The notes under the pieces are model-generated. The model was not told the DNA's origin, ran no database searches, and saw only the letters and a list, made by a program, of their open reading frames with translations. From a virus, in the IMG/VR virus record IMGVR_UViG_3300022200_000056, positions 1 to 55,201 of that record: a stretch of 55,201 nt of DNA; one strand, 5' to 3'. A program made the position numbers and the translations under genes. Positions 18,301 through 25,079 of this stretch are shown piece by piece; within the stretch, counting starts at the first letter, position 1, and each line of letters opens with the position of its first letter.

Positions 18301-21300
18301 GCAACGTACAGCAATGCGCGCTATTACCAATCGTGCCAGAGAGATTCTAAAGGAAGATCTTGGTATTGATATCAACAACGCTGACTTCCAAGCGCTGATG
18401 TGGTATCCTGAAAAGAATCTTTTCTATTCATACGGTGTCAGGAAGGGCATTGGTGATGACAACGATTACATTGATGGCGCTATAGCGCTACTACAAAAGG
18501 AAGGCTATGATGTCGAAACAATCGCAGAAGCACTCCCCGAAGCAGACCGAGTCATCGTCCGTGATCGGGCAAATTCCACGTTCTCAACTGAGGAATCTGG
18601 TGATGTCACTCCAATCACAGATGGACAAGAAGAAGGAAGCCCAAGAACTTCTGACCAAGAGCGAAAGCGAAGCATAGCGCTAGTACCAGAGCGCTCATAC
18701 AGTATGAGCAACTCTCGACTTGCCGAGCGAGTAGACCAGCAGACAGCCAAAATATCTTACAACAACGTATCAGGTTTGCTGTCCAAGGTTCTTGGTATAG
18801 CCACCTACAAGATCCCTAAGGCTCTTGGTATAGTCACTGACAAGGACAGAGCAGAGGCTTTGTCTGAAAGGTTCTTTACTAAGTATCAAGATGCACTGTT
18901 GCCAGTGGGTAAACTTTATGACGAGTTGAGCCGTGAGGGCGCCGACATTGTTGACGCCCACGATGCTTACCTACAGGAAGAACTAGCGCAAGGACGTGCT
19001 GGTTATCAGATTGAAAAGAACCAGCAGGAATTGTTTGAGCCTCTTGCTGAAAGCGTGAAGGCTTTGGACGCTACGGATACCAGCCTTTCATCGCTTGCCT
19101 CTGGCTCTAAATTTGTTAGAGATTATTTAGCAGAGGATCAGTCTCCAAAGATTGCACTTGCTGAAGCGTTTTTGTATGCACGGCACGCAAGAGAACGTAA
19201 CGCGTACATCTTAAATAAATACAAGCGCGGCGTTGGCTCTGGTATGTCAGATCAAGAAGCCGATTTTATTATGGATTGGGTGGCAAAGCAAGATCCAACA
19301 CTGCGCTCTCAACTGGACACTGTTGCATCATTTGCAGATGGCATCGTTCAAAGCACTAACAAGATACGCGAAGATGGAGACTTGATCCCAGACCCAGCGA
19401 CTGTACAGGCTGACCCAGAGGGCAAGTGGCAACCAACTAACTTCAGCAACTATGTACCACTGCGTGGAACAATGGAGCCTGACGAAGAGGCGTCTCAAGA
19501 TTACCGCAACTCATCGCGCCGTTCGCCCAACCTGTATGGTTCAAGGGGTAGACTTGAAGCGCGGATGCAAGGACGTGGTGATAGTTATGCCGTAAACATC
19601 TTGGCTAACTTGATGGCTCAGAATCAACAGTCCGTTCAGAAGGCAGAGCGCAACAAGGTTGGTAAGGCTTTCTATGAACTGATCACAAACAGGGACATTG
19701 ACACATCCAACTATGGTGAGGTCATCGACAAATATGATGACTCCATTCGTGACAACATCTTGACTGTTAAAATAAACGGTGAAGAAAAGCATATCGAAAT
19801 CTTTGATGACCGTATCGCACGCGCCCTGAAGGGTGCAATGACGCCAACAAAATCTTCTAGCCTTGTTAGGTTTATGGGAAAAATTAATCGCGTCCTGTCA
19901 AACCTAAACACATCTTGGAACCCAGAGTTTGTTATATCTAACTTTGCCCGTGACCTTGAGACAGCAGCAATTAACATCAATCAGTATGAAGAAAAAGAGA
20001 TAACAAGAGAGATTGTTAAGAACGCATTGCCAGCGGTGAAGGGCATCGCTGGGTTGCTTCGTGGCAATAAGGATAGTGAGTGGGCTAGAATCTACGAAGA
20101 GTTTGTGAAGGCTGGCGGTAAGAACGCGACCAACCAAATGTCAGATCTACAAGATCAGGTTGAGCAACTCAAAGGTATTGTTGATGGCATAGGTAGAGAC
20201 TCTAAGTCTGGCAAACTTGGCTTGGTAAAGAATGGCTTCAGCAAACTTGGCAAATTCCTTGAAGACTACAACACTGCGGTTGAGAACGGCGTTCGCATAG
20301 CAACCTTTGATGCGTTACGCAAGCGAGGATACAGTGAACAAAGAGCAGCACAAGCGGCAAGGAATGTGACTGTTAACTTTGCCAAGGGTGGCGAAGACAA
20401 GGTTCTCATGAACAGCCTGTTCCTATTCTATAACGCATCACTTCAAGGTTCGATGGCACTAGCCAATGCGGCTGTTCGCTCGCCAAAGGTAAGAGCATTA
20501 TGGGGTAGCATGTTTATTTATGGCATGCTTCAAGACCAGTTGATGGGTGCGCTGTCTGACGATGAGGATGGAGACGGTAAGAACGACTATGACGAGTTAA
20601 GTGACTACACTCTTGAGCATAATCTTATTCTACCTAACCCATTTGCAGGAGTTATTGGCGGCAAGTTTATTAAGATCCCACTTGCCTACGGACTTAACAT
20701 GGCGACCAACACAGGGCGCTCAATCAGCCGTGTTATGCGTGGTGAGTACACCGTTGGTCAGGCGAGCGAAACAATTACAGGCACTATGCTTGAACTCCTA
20801 AACCCTCTTGGCTCTGGAATTGAAGACTGGGAAAACATTGCGGCTCCCACTGTAGTAGACCCATTCGTTTCGCTAATGGTAAACAAGGACTACAAGGGCG
20901 ACCCAATCTACAAGTTTAGCTCTCCGTTTGGCTTGCAAAAGCCAGACAGCCAGATGTACTGGAACAACACCAGCCCTGTGGCTCGCACTATCGCACAGCA
21001 AATAAATTCTTTGACCGGAGGAACAGAGGTAACTCCGGGGTATATAGATTTTTCTCCAGATGTTCTTGAGTTTTGGTTTGACTACGTTACTGGCGCCGCT
21101 GGTGCGTTTGTAAGAAGGTCAGTTGAAACTCCGGTCAATGTAACCAAGGCTCTGGCTGGCGACTTTGACGGTGATCTTTCTCGAACACTGCCGATTGTAC
21201 GCAAACTAACAATCTCCCCATCATCATATGAAGATGTGGGAGTTTACATTGAGAACAGGGATAAGATCCTGAGCGCGCGTAAAGAACTTGAGACAGCAAT

Positions 21301-21547
21301 GGCATACAGAGACCCAGCAAACATACGCCGTGTCCGTGCTGAGTATGAAACATTGCTTAGTATATATGGCAATGTCAAGCGTATCGACAACGCTCGGAAC
21401 AGATTGATCAGACAGAAGAACACAATAAGAAACAATCCCATTATGCCAGAGGCAAGGAAGACTGAACTGATTGCTAAGATCAATGAAAGGATTAGTCAGT
21501 TGGTTAAAGAGGCCAACAAGACTATGTATGACGCTGGAATAAGGTAA
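12356..21547 (+). CDS. Giant polyvalent virion protein (3063 aa) with metalloprotease, ADP-ribosyltransferase-like and LPD38-like modules
   Basis: This one gene fills a sixth of the window. Modules by residue: 50-175 Gly/Ala-rich hydrophobic, possibly membrane-active; 400-620 charged helices with a winged-helix-like patch; 690-890 zinc metalloprotease-like with HEVIH at 770-774; 1010-1148 a beta domain (VGFDPTRHAYFYDR); 1180-1440 a domain with VHDYFGHG at 1316 and GEENAWQAH; 1463-1610 ADP-ribosyltransferase-like (HYSSVED, DPERHG, SGYLGYYANS); 1640-2080 with DRWWMRMFNRITG and LMWYPEKNLFYSYG; 2120-3063 the long C-terminal region with WNPEFVISNFARD at 2521, resembling LPD38. Domain borders carry repeated R/K-Y-S motifs (909, 1149, 1616; related RSYS at 2113). 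It follows the ejection proteins and is probably packaged and delivered into the host. Module names are from memory. Confidence 0.85.
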   Translation: MAVVSTKSPFTGFEYKFKIAGDQPTQQEREVIAQYLIATEKPLQQAPEDQELIETESQGFFSGVGSGVFGSLAQIPAGIVGLGESVLGYNPGETTVGQIAGGASDYLQSGVDYVFGEATDDPYSKAGQTLGSVASFFIPGLGVAKGASLAGAGAKTATALATATAATQGVALGSKEQMDRIQLALENGEQLSDDQMQWATILGGGVGSTEALPIGRLFGQIGKMLRKVPKEEKQTATSIIARRLKNAGTQGLIEGGQEVGAAIMQDLVEQNIYNPDLEITASAYQDDAIYGGGAGATLQFLIDTVGGRRVRKQFDKDRQLENDLREESNEKQFDFGNAQASLGFEQYDDEGNPVQQLLPQPEKVENLEVNVVDETTTGPTEKQLEDSARLKRLALDPTAERELQAQKMREITVGGFAGVDLKNLPDDEQLAVRQYRTRTGIADVDSEIGIQELQDIVTDAYGAERGIAAYNREATKQKPAFFEPKLTEAEQAQQKEASIVNQKVIENFEDMKQSLKDGSILAKDGVISIPKIQRKYKMKVNEARAAVDALAKKGHATPISPTQHKAVLPEGKEEPVQSDKHIKLREFESQLNALRVQAADERRKLQELKERGATNTQEQMEIENQQRVADETSARVEAISERVNTFQALANQSQPDNADRVNAVQITSNEARQAMMESLSAKPTDEYKRTINTVANNLRKYLFKDLGLSDVDLVTQNVLEPERIKSGHVVEAYETSGDAGRRMITIAMEVYNPNLTEAQLTQRLKGVVNHEVIHSLRSLGVITDAEFSMLVKAATNRKYVRSKAGKNLERDYTFMERASIMNRGQSQEYIAEEAVAEMFRAYADGRIKVGGKPKGIFQKIVRFFKSVFRAHSDAGFNSAAELFDGILAGKVGKRQRNLQKAAQAPAGSRYSTAGVRAGYMVPLKGDIERIGQNFKDVTKRVPELEKAANRLADGEITYEEYDNIVNEFKPIMPYQTVPAPETMEDMRRALSATAPKKLEKLGKASNIEVGTPISLRLDIPAYRYQGVWVPTIHDSNNRVIAHEATAVIQNVSFSASERTGLRIAQGGEKGPYATIKGSFVGSNPDADFALAQQLLLDPSVVQVGFDPTRHAYFYDRVTTQPVIGADLVVQVGPLVLAKNPQFGRKPDFKYSVARLPNTPSNLLGPIDVVHDVKDRYLKSVGMPMRRQAEYVQVNEDLARRIAGAFQEAEDSPLDPDVRAAYKAMADETKAQWQFIKDTGINIEFIKQGQDNPYPNGSRDVLLDIRDNNHMWVFPTEDGFGVEEITDEQRVLNPLLDKVGERIDGLDVTVNDLFRIVHDYFGHGLEGATFTARGEENAWQAHVRMYSPLAARAMTTETRGQNSWVNYGPYGDQNRANPGETVYADQKLTLLPDFVVNEGVAPDLEIEDGRIVEETNGPNGGSRVGRSDLGRVGRTGAGQAGDAGKIRARSVAPVPSVNEDGKVRLTHYSSVEDIDTVDPERHGSNVMMRGDERERRVGFSSIYPPRSYYGLNVGEDGGYSKSKDSWNIGDSMYITEVPLESLYNWDADPENFKDKAIATIPDHLTVSRDRSNHATTMTEKLIKDSGYLGYYANSPMGLAAAVFNPLKVRPNLSEAPKYSIARLTPEQYKLTSLGNVNTEVGDPENRYYIPQAPYNTVILVDAAQNMQNDRGNVVLDWSDPNNWEEIATLIAAEAEAAYSRDGNAIGWYDKTLSLAKRITSVLFPDVKPGTADEAAYQYATAVTSNGIGVIPNWQYAAEQYRNWKETGKFIEKGFGNQGGSMVNAFALYNTMKDMGYTDLEIKEFLSQKMTVRELRQNNVVRALGITVDAKESVDTEVYVSYIMGPKIGQGFYQNLNGNFETLTMDRWWMRMFNRITGEPFKNVTERTVANNEARVLKAVNNMPLREAEAELVKASLDVINADIVTDANVQEFAIELNNQFQNYRVRRIKAGYGEPKKSELLLAADTAAKNFTTQMQEDPRTAKQRTAMRAITNRAREILKEDLGIDINNADFQALMWYPEKNLFYSYGVRKGIGDDNDYIDGAIALLQKEGYDVETIAEALPEADRVIVRDRANSTFSTEESGDVTPITDGQEEGSPRTSDQERKRSIALVPERSYSMSNSRLAERVDQQTAKISYNNVSGLLSKVLGIATYKIPKALGIVTDKDRAEALSERFFTKYQDALLPVGKLYDELSREGADIVDAHDAYLQEELAQGRAGYQIEKNQQELFEPLAESVKALDATDTSLSSLASGSKFVRDYLAEDQSPKIALAEAFLYARHARERNAYILNKYKRGVGSGMSDQEADFIMDWVAKQDPTLRSQLDTVASFADGIVQSTNKIREDGDLIPDPATVQADPEGKWQPTNFSNYVPLRGTMEPDEEASQDYRNSSRRSPNLYGSRGRLEARMQGRGDSYAVNILANLMAQNQQSVQKAERNKVGKAFYELITNRDIDTSNYGEVIDKYDDSIRDNILTVKINGEEKHIEIFDDRIARALKGAMTPTKSSSLVRFMGKINRVLSNLNTSWNPEFVISNFARDLETAAININQYEEKEITREIVKNALPAVKGIAGLLRGNKDSEWARIYEEFVKAGGKNATNQMSDLQDQVEQLKGIVDGIGRDSKSGKLGLVKNGFSKLGKFLEDYNTAVENGVRIATFDALRKRGYSEQRAAQAARNVTVNFAKGGEDKVLMNSLFLFYNASLQGSMALANAAVRSPKVRALWGSMFIYGMLQDQLMGALSDDEDGDGKNDYDELSDYTLEHNLILPNPFAGVIGGKFIKIPLAYGLNMATNTGRSISRVMRGEYTVGQASETITGTMLELLNPLGSGIEDWENIAAPTVVDPFVSLMVNKDYKGDPIYKFSSPFGLQKPDSQMYWNNTSPVARTIAQQINSLTGGTEVTPGYIDFSPDVLEFWFDYVTGAAGAFVRRSVETPVNVTKALAGDFDGDLSRTLPIVRKLTISPSSYEDVGVYIENRDKILSARKELETAMAYRDPANIRRVRAEYETLLSIYGNVKRIDNARNRLIRQKNTIRNNPIMPEARKTELIAKINERISQLVKEANKTMYDAGIR
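13863..13878. repeat. Dispersed palindrome site, 2 mismatches
   Basis: AAGTTATAGAGAACTT inside the giant gene (encoding the phrase KVIENF). It belongs to the AAGTTCTATAGAACTT family. Confidence 0.45.
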
Positions 21548-21578
21548 AAGCGGAGCCGTTTCCGACACCGCTTTTACC
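21543..21578. terminator. Bidirectional hairpin between convergent gene blocks
   Basis: A perfect 11-bp inverted repeat (GGTAAAAGCGG and CCGCTTTTACC) with a 14-base loop contains the stop codon of the giant gene. It sits between the plus-strand virion block and the minus-strand recombination block. The CTTTT/AAAAG parts give partial U-tracts in either direction. A second small hairpin (CACG-TTTC-CGTG, 21586-21597) follows. Confidence 0.72.
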
Positions 21579-21602
21579 AGCCGAACACGTTTCCGTGCTG
21601 TT

Positions 21603-21618
21603 AAGTTATATAGAACTA
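21603..21618. promoter_or_regulatory. Dispersed palindrome site, 2 mismatches
   Basis: AAGTTATATAGAACTA lies in the convergent intergenic gap, just past the terminator and against the stop of the 21606 gene. Confidence 0.5.
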
Positions 21619-21812
21619 TCCCTTTTCATGTCAAGCCATTTCTTAACCTCTTCAACCTTCCAACATCTGTTGCGAGGGCTGAGGTATATAGCCTTTGGGA
21701 AGTCATCGTTCTGCTTTATTATATACTTGGCCTTCCTTGTATTGTCCACCAACAGCATGTCGGCAAGACCCCTTATGTTTACTAAGCCGTTGCTGACTTG
21801 CCCATTTTCCAT
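21606..21812 (-). CDS. AlpA/excisionase-like DNA-binding protein
   Basis: The 68-residue protein has a helix-turn-helix start (NIRGLADMLLVDNTRKAKYI) and the C-terminal phrase FPKAIYLSPRNRCWKVEEVKKWLD. This is the usual shape of AlpA/MerR-like wHTH regulators and excisionases (an HTH, then a sheet with a conserved Trp/Arg and a VxxWL helix). No integrase is visible, so a transcription-regulator role is more likely than excision. It is the last gene of the minus block and overlaps the end of the upstream gene; AAGGA lies about nine bases before its ATG. Confidence 0.72.
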   Translation of the reverse strand: MENGQVSNGLVNIRGLADMLLVDNTRKAKYIIKQNDDFPKAIYLSPRNRCWKVEEVKKWLDMKRDSSI

Positions 21813-22252
21813 GACTCAAATCCTTCTTGTAGTTGTTTGAAGCGCTCACGCGCATTTGAATTATTGTGAAGCTCTGATCTACTCTCAATGCCAAGATATG
21901 ATCTGAGGCCATGCACCACTTGCTTCTCCCTCTTCTCATCATCGATACTGTCGTAGTCTTCAATCAGACCTTGACGGTAAATGTAATCAGCAAAGTCAAA
22001 GTTGCGACACAGCATTCCTGCTGATGCAACCATAGCGTCAGTCTCCCTTTTGTGCTGAGGGATCTCAGGTTGATCGTGGTCATCTAACTTTACCAGCGCC
22101 ACCATGTAGCGTGAACCAACCCAGTCAGTGTGTAGACTTGGGGGAACCTCGTTTGGATGGATGGCAAGACGCAGGATAGTCCCTGCTTTACTTTGAGACA
22201 TCGATGTCTTGACTGCCTCAAATGATACGGTAGCATCTCTAACGTCATTCAT
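21782..22252 (-). CDS. Conserved phage hypothetical protein
   Basis: The 156-residue protein has a clear N-terminal domain with the phrase AIHPNEVPPSLHTDWVGSRYMVALVKLD, a strand-helix pattern I recall from other alphaproteobacterial phages without known function. A helical C-terminal half contains many Asp/Glu. There is no metal, nucleotide-binding or membrane motif. It overlaps the previous gene by eight bases and the AlpA-like gene by 31. Co-transcription with nuclease and annealing genes suggests a link to DNA metabolism, inferred only from context. Confidence 0.72.
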   Translation of the reverse strand: MNDVRDATVSFEAVKTSMSQSKAGTILRLAIHPNEVPPSLHTDWVGSRYMVALVKLDDHDQPEIPQHKRETDAMVASAGMLCRNFDFADYIYRQGLIEDYDSIDDEKREKQVVHGLRSYLGIESRSELHNNSNARERFKQLQEGFESWKMGKSATA

Positions 22253-22433
22253 CTTTTACATTCCCCTCAAGTTCTTTTAGATCTTTTATGACACGCCTTT
22301 TCTTCAGGCCATAGAAATCTCCACGCTTCATGTTGGACCCATACCTTCTGTTGCTTCTTTTGCCAACAGATGTCTCTATCTTTGGCGGCGTCCTAATCAT
22401 TTCGAGTATGGCCTTGGTATCTTCAATGCTCAT
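22245..22433 (-). CDS. Small basic hypothetical protein
   Basis: This 62-residue basic protein has a central Arg/Lys-rich stretch (GKRSNRRYGSNMKRGD) and a helical end (RRVIKDLKELEGN). It overlaps both neighbours by a few bases, which supports real, coupled translation. It could bind DNA or RNA through the basic patch. No family is recognised. Confidence 0.62.
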   Translation of the reverse strand: MSIEDTKAILEMIRTPPKIETSVGKRSNRRYGSNMKRGDFYGLKKRRVIKDLKELEGNVKDE

Positions 22434-22672
22434 GGCGCGCTCCCTGCCATCATTATCTCTTGCGTTGTACTGTCATGATGTGTTTTGCCAACAAAGTTCC
22501 TCACGAATGTAGTCTTCTTAATGCCACCAGCAATGCGGTGGTATGTGATGATCTCTTGCTTGAACACATTGTCAATGTCGTCTGGGAAAAACTCATCCCC
22601 AAGTTTGTCACTCAAACTGCAAAGCCTGTTAGTAGGCAAGTAACAAAGGTCTTCTTCAATCGATTGTTTCAT
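22430..22672 (-). CDS. Small hypothetical protein
   Basis: The 80-residue product starts at MKQSIEED; four extra codons upstream (METT) are really the GGAGACTACT ribosome-site box read as protein, so I place the start at 22672. The C-terminal half (HRIAGGIKKTTFVRNFVGKTHHDSTT) has an HTH-like rhythm, and a short DNA-binding protein is possible. It overlaps the end of the 22656 gene and the start of the next. Confidence 0.62.
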   Translation of the reverse strand: MKQSIEEDLCYLPTNRLCSLSDKLGDEFFPDDIDNVFKQEIITYHRIAGGIKKTTFVRNFVGKTHHDSTTQEIMMAGSAP

Positions 22673-22934
22673 AGTAGTCTCCATCTCCCATTTCTTTCAA
22701 CACTATCCTGCCAAGCGCCACATCAATCATGGCACACCACATGTCCATTCTGTTGTGATACTTTGGCAGATGCTGTATTACTTCCATCATCTCTGTGCTT
22801 GGATATCTCATTGCACAGATTGCTTGTCTTGCCACCTCTGAATAATCAGAGACCGACATCTCAATACCTTGCTCCTCAAAACGCTTTATGGCTTCGTAAA
22901 TAGCAAGGCCAACTCGTTCATGTAATTTATCCAT
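22656..22934 (-). CDS. Small helical hypothetical protein
   Basis: This 92-residue helical protein starts at MDKLHERVG, whose ATG overlaps the HNH gene's stop and has GGGAG about seven bases upstream. A frame extension of 11 codons upstream lies wholly inside the HNH gene and is discarded. It contains two His/Tyr-rich phrases (IQHLPKYHNRMDMW) but no recognised motif. Confidence 0.65.
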   Translation of the reverse strand: MDKLHERVGLAIYEAIKRFEEQGIEMSVSDYSEVARQAICAMRYPSTEMMEVIQHLPKYHNRMDMWCAMIDVALGRIVLKEMGDGDYYETID

Positions 22935-23202
22935 TGAACTTCTCCCAGTTGTTCTTCGCCCAAGCAAGTGGGTCTACGCCTTTTAGATCCCACCAACTTC
23001 TCTCATCACCGAAAGCATGTAACTTCATGTGGCAAAAGTGGCACAGAGGAACACACCAATTGTCTCCCACCTTCATCCCCAGAGAATTAGGCTCTGCGAA
23101 CATGATGTGGTGTGCCTCTGCGCCATACCCACAGACCAAGCAAGGTTGCCCACGCAGGGTCTGTAGATATTTCTTAGAGCGAACTCTCTTAGAACGGAAC
23201 AT
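22927..23202 (-). CDS. HNH-type nuclease
   Basis: The 91-residue protein has two Cys pairs that build a zinc site (CLVCG at 21-25, CHFC at 54-57) and the HNH core: AEAHHI (His 31-32), DNWCVPLC (Asn 48) and CHMKLH (His 62). This resembles small phage recombination or junction HNH nucleases of the DUF968/Ref type. A longer upstream reading overlaps the whole SSB-like C-terminus and looks like out-of-frame translation, so the start at 23202 is preferred. It lies within the recombination cluster and probably acts on replication or recombination intermediates; a role at packaging is an alternative. Confidence 0.78.
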   Translation of the reverse strand: MFRSKRVRSKKYLQTLRGQPCLVCGYGAEAHHIMFAEPNSLGMKVGDNWCVPLCHFCHMKLHAFGDERSWWDLKGVDPLAWAKNNWEKFNG

Positions 23203-23482
23203 TGTCATCAAGATTGTTAGACTGCTGTTGCCGAGGTTCGGCGCCATTGCCACGCTCCTCATACACATTCCCGATGATTGATAGGAACTGCTTGCCAGCC
23301 TTACTGACTTTCTTCCAACCAACCAAAGAGATCTGTGGCTTCTCAACGCCACGCTCCATCTGAGACACAAGATCGTTCACGACCTCGTCAGATAATTCCA
23401 ACTTACCTGTGTAGTCTGGACTCTTCTCAGATTTCTTTTTGCTGTTCACAAACAGCGCGCCTGATGGATCATAGTTACTCAT
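23189..23482 (-). CDS. SSB-like single-stranded DNA-binding protein candidate
   Basis: The 97-residue protein ends in DDNVPF, nearly the acidic protein-docking tip of bacterial SSB (DDDIPF), preceded by a Gln/Asn-rich linker. The body contains a possible small OB-like core (GKLELSDEVVNDLV, PQISLVGWKKVSKAGKQFLS) but is shorter than standard SSB. It lies between a single-strand annealing protein and an HNH nuclease, where an ssDNA-binding protein would be expected. The tail match is seen; the fold is inferred. Confidence 0.65.
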   Translation of the reverse strand: MSNYDPSGALFVNSKKKSEKSPDYTGKLELSDEVVNDLVSQMERGVEKPQISLVGWKKVSKAGKQFLSIIGNVYEERGNGAEPRQQQSNNLDDNVPF

Positions 23483-24132
23483 GCCGCTTCTCCTTTTGGC
23501 TCAAGAGTTTCTTTGTGTGATAAAAAGTTCTGTAGAACTTCGTTGTAAAGAGCCTCATCATTCTTCTTCAGAAGATCGATAGCCTCTTTGTTTGAACCCC
23601 AGAATGTTCTAAGGTTATCTACTGTGTCGCACTCAGGAATGAATGTCTTAAATGCAACCGCTACAGTTGACCAATCAGATGCGGTCTCTTTGTTACCGTC
23701 CTTACTGACAACATCTACTTGTAATGGTTTCTCTTCAGCGCCGACAGGAAGATCCTCACCAGCGTAAATGTAATGACCAAGACCGTGCATGGCTATGCAC
23801 TTTGCCAAGGCTCTTTGAAGAGATGAGTTTACAGCGAAAGCATCTGGGTGCTTTACTGCTTTGTTTCTGAAATCAAGAACAGGGAAGACCTCAGTTAACG
23901 TCTTCTCTTCCACAGTCACGCTTACCATAACAAAGGCAAAGCCCTGATCGTCTTTCATGTACGGCACAAGCCGACCATCTGCCTCATGCAGATGCTTTTC
24001 AAATGTAGAGTTTGGATAATGTCCAAGCAGACATCCCCAAGCCCAAGCCCAACTCAGATAAGTCAAGCCATTCTTTTCTTCAGTGTGTTCACTGACATCA
24101 ATTTTAGATAAGGTCTCCCAAACACTGCTCAT
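23479..24132 (-). CDS. Single-strand annealing recombinase, DUF1071/Sak3 type
   Basis: The 217-residue protein has the hallmarks I know from DUF1071/Sak3 proteins: an early LTYLSWAWAWGCLLGHYP segment, a central beta region (FAFVMVSVTVEEKTLTEVFPVLD) and the phrase FAVNSSLQRALAKCIAMHGL followed by YIYAGEDLP. These proteins anneal complementary single strands during phage replication and repair, usually beside an exonuclease. Here the PD-(D/E)XK nuclease is directly upstream with an ATGA overlap and an SSB-like gene directly downstream. C-terminal residues 140-217 are helical and less conserved. Confidence 0.85.
   Translation of the reverse strand: MSSVWETLSKIDVSEHTEEKNGLTYLSWAWAWGCLLGHYPNSTFEKHLHEADGRLVPYMKDDQGFAFVMVSVTVEEKTLTEVFPVLDFRNKAVKHPDAFAVNSSLQRALAKCIAMHGLGHYIYAGEDLPVGAEEKPLQVDVVSKDGNKETASDWSTVAVAFKTFIPECDTVDNLRTFWGSNKEAIDLLKKNDEALYNEVLQNFLSHKETLEPKGEAA
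23525..23540. repeat. Dispersed palindrome site, 1 mismatch
   Basis: AAGTTCTGTAGAACTT lies inside the 3' part of the annealing-protein gene. Confidence 0.5.
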
Positions 24133-25010
24133 TCCAATTCTCCTTTATACTGTGAGCAAAATTCAGCAACACCGCAGTAGTTGCCCTTACACCGTGTGTG
24201 TTCACCAGCACGGTATTCTATTTCAGTCGGCACAGTTTGTGCCGCTGAGAAATCGTTAGCGTCATTGACATTATCAAAGACACGCATGGCTCTCTTCAAG
24301 CCCTTCTTCTTTACAGCCCACGCATCGGGCTTGCTCCATCGTTCTTCGCTTGTGCATAAAATAAACTTGTCTTCAAGTTCTTCTTCCATGTCGTATGTAA
24401 TCTGCGCCCCCTTGTGGTAGGCGAGGCGCTCATGAACATATCTGATGCGCTCTTGGTCAGACCATAGTGGCACATCCACTGTTACCACTGGGGCTTGTGG
24501 GTAGTCAGGCTTGTTGTCTGCGTCACGCCTGTTCCAATCTCTCAGGATAGCGCAGATCTGCAAGCGGCTAACCTTTATACCTTTAGATTTTTGTACAAGG
24601 AATGCGTATGTGTTGAGTTGGTTTTCCCACTCAGGCTTGCCGTAGATTACAGACCAGACACTAGTTACTTTGTAGTCCGTGATCTCAATTGAGTTCCCAT
24701 TCATACGCTGATGATCGATAGCACCTGAAAGTACCCACTCACCGTCTGAATAAAACAAACGCTCTTCCCTGACAACATCTTCGCCATCGTCCTGTTCGAG
24801 GATGTGATGAACGGCTGTGCCAAACAAAGGCCAGATCATATCAACAACATCCGTTGTCATGTTGCTGGCATAGTGTTCCTTCATAAGCCTCACGCGAGGG
24901 CTGTCAATCAAGGTGGTGACAGAGATATCTGCCGCGCCCTTCGAATAGTTGTCACGCTTTGCGAAATTGACAAAAGCGTCAGGTAGTTTATGGTTATTTG
25001 TATACTGCAT
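24129..25010 (-). CDS. PD-(D/E)XK exonuclease (Cas4/RecB-like) with C-terminal cysteines
   Basis: The 293-residue nuclease shows the motif series of Cas4/RecB-type enzymes: GTAVHHILE (about 64-72), LSGAIDH (about 93-99, catalytic Asp), IEITDYKVTS (about 107-116, the D/E-x-K element) and QLNTYAFLVQ (motif QxxxY). The C-terminus has CKGNYCGVAEFC, which may hold part of an Fe-S cluster; the fourth ligand is not obvious. It would resect DNA ends for the annealing protein encoded next. It is the first gene of the minus block, behind an AGGAGG box. Confidence 0.85.
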   Translation of the reverse strand: MQYTNNHKLPDAFVNFAKRDNYSKGAADISVTTLIDSPRVRLMKEHYASNMTTDVVDMIWPLFGTAVHHILEQDDGEDVVREERLFYSDGEWVLSGAIDHQRMNGNSIEITDYKVTSVWSVIYGKPEWENQLNTYAFLVQKSKGIKVSRLQICAILRDWNRRDADNKPDYPQAPVVTVDVPLWSDQERIRYVHERLAYHKGAQITYDMEEELEDKFILCTSEERWSKPDAWAVKKKGLKRAMRVFDNVNDANDFSAAQTVPTEIEYRAGEHTRCKGNYCGVAEFCSQYKGELE

Positions 25011-25029
25011 GGTTGCCTCCTTTGATCAT

Positions 25030-25058
25030 TAAATGCCATGTATGACCAACAATGTCAA
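25030..25058 (-). promoter_or_regulatory. Promoter candidate for the recombination block
   Basis: On the minus strand a perfect TTGACA is followed after 17 bases by CATTTA (or after 19 by TTTAAT), just upstream of the nuclease gene's AGGAGG ribosome site. The minus-35 is strong; the minus-10 is poor. Confidence 0.4.
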
Positions 25059-25079
25059 TTAAAAAATGAAGGTAAATAA

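Noticed and set aside
21548-21605. Attachment site or tRNA in the convergent gap
   Set aside because: Only hairpins and a palindrome site are seen; no tRNA cloverleaf and no integrase anywhere in the window.
22927-23370. 147-residue version of the HNH protein
   Set aside because: The additional N-terminus is the SSB-like gene read out of frame and has no domain signal.
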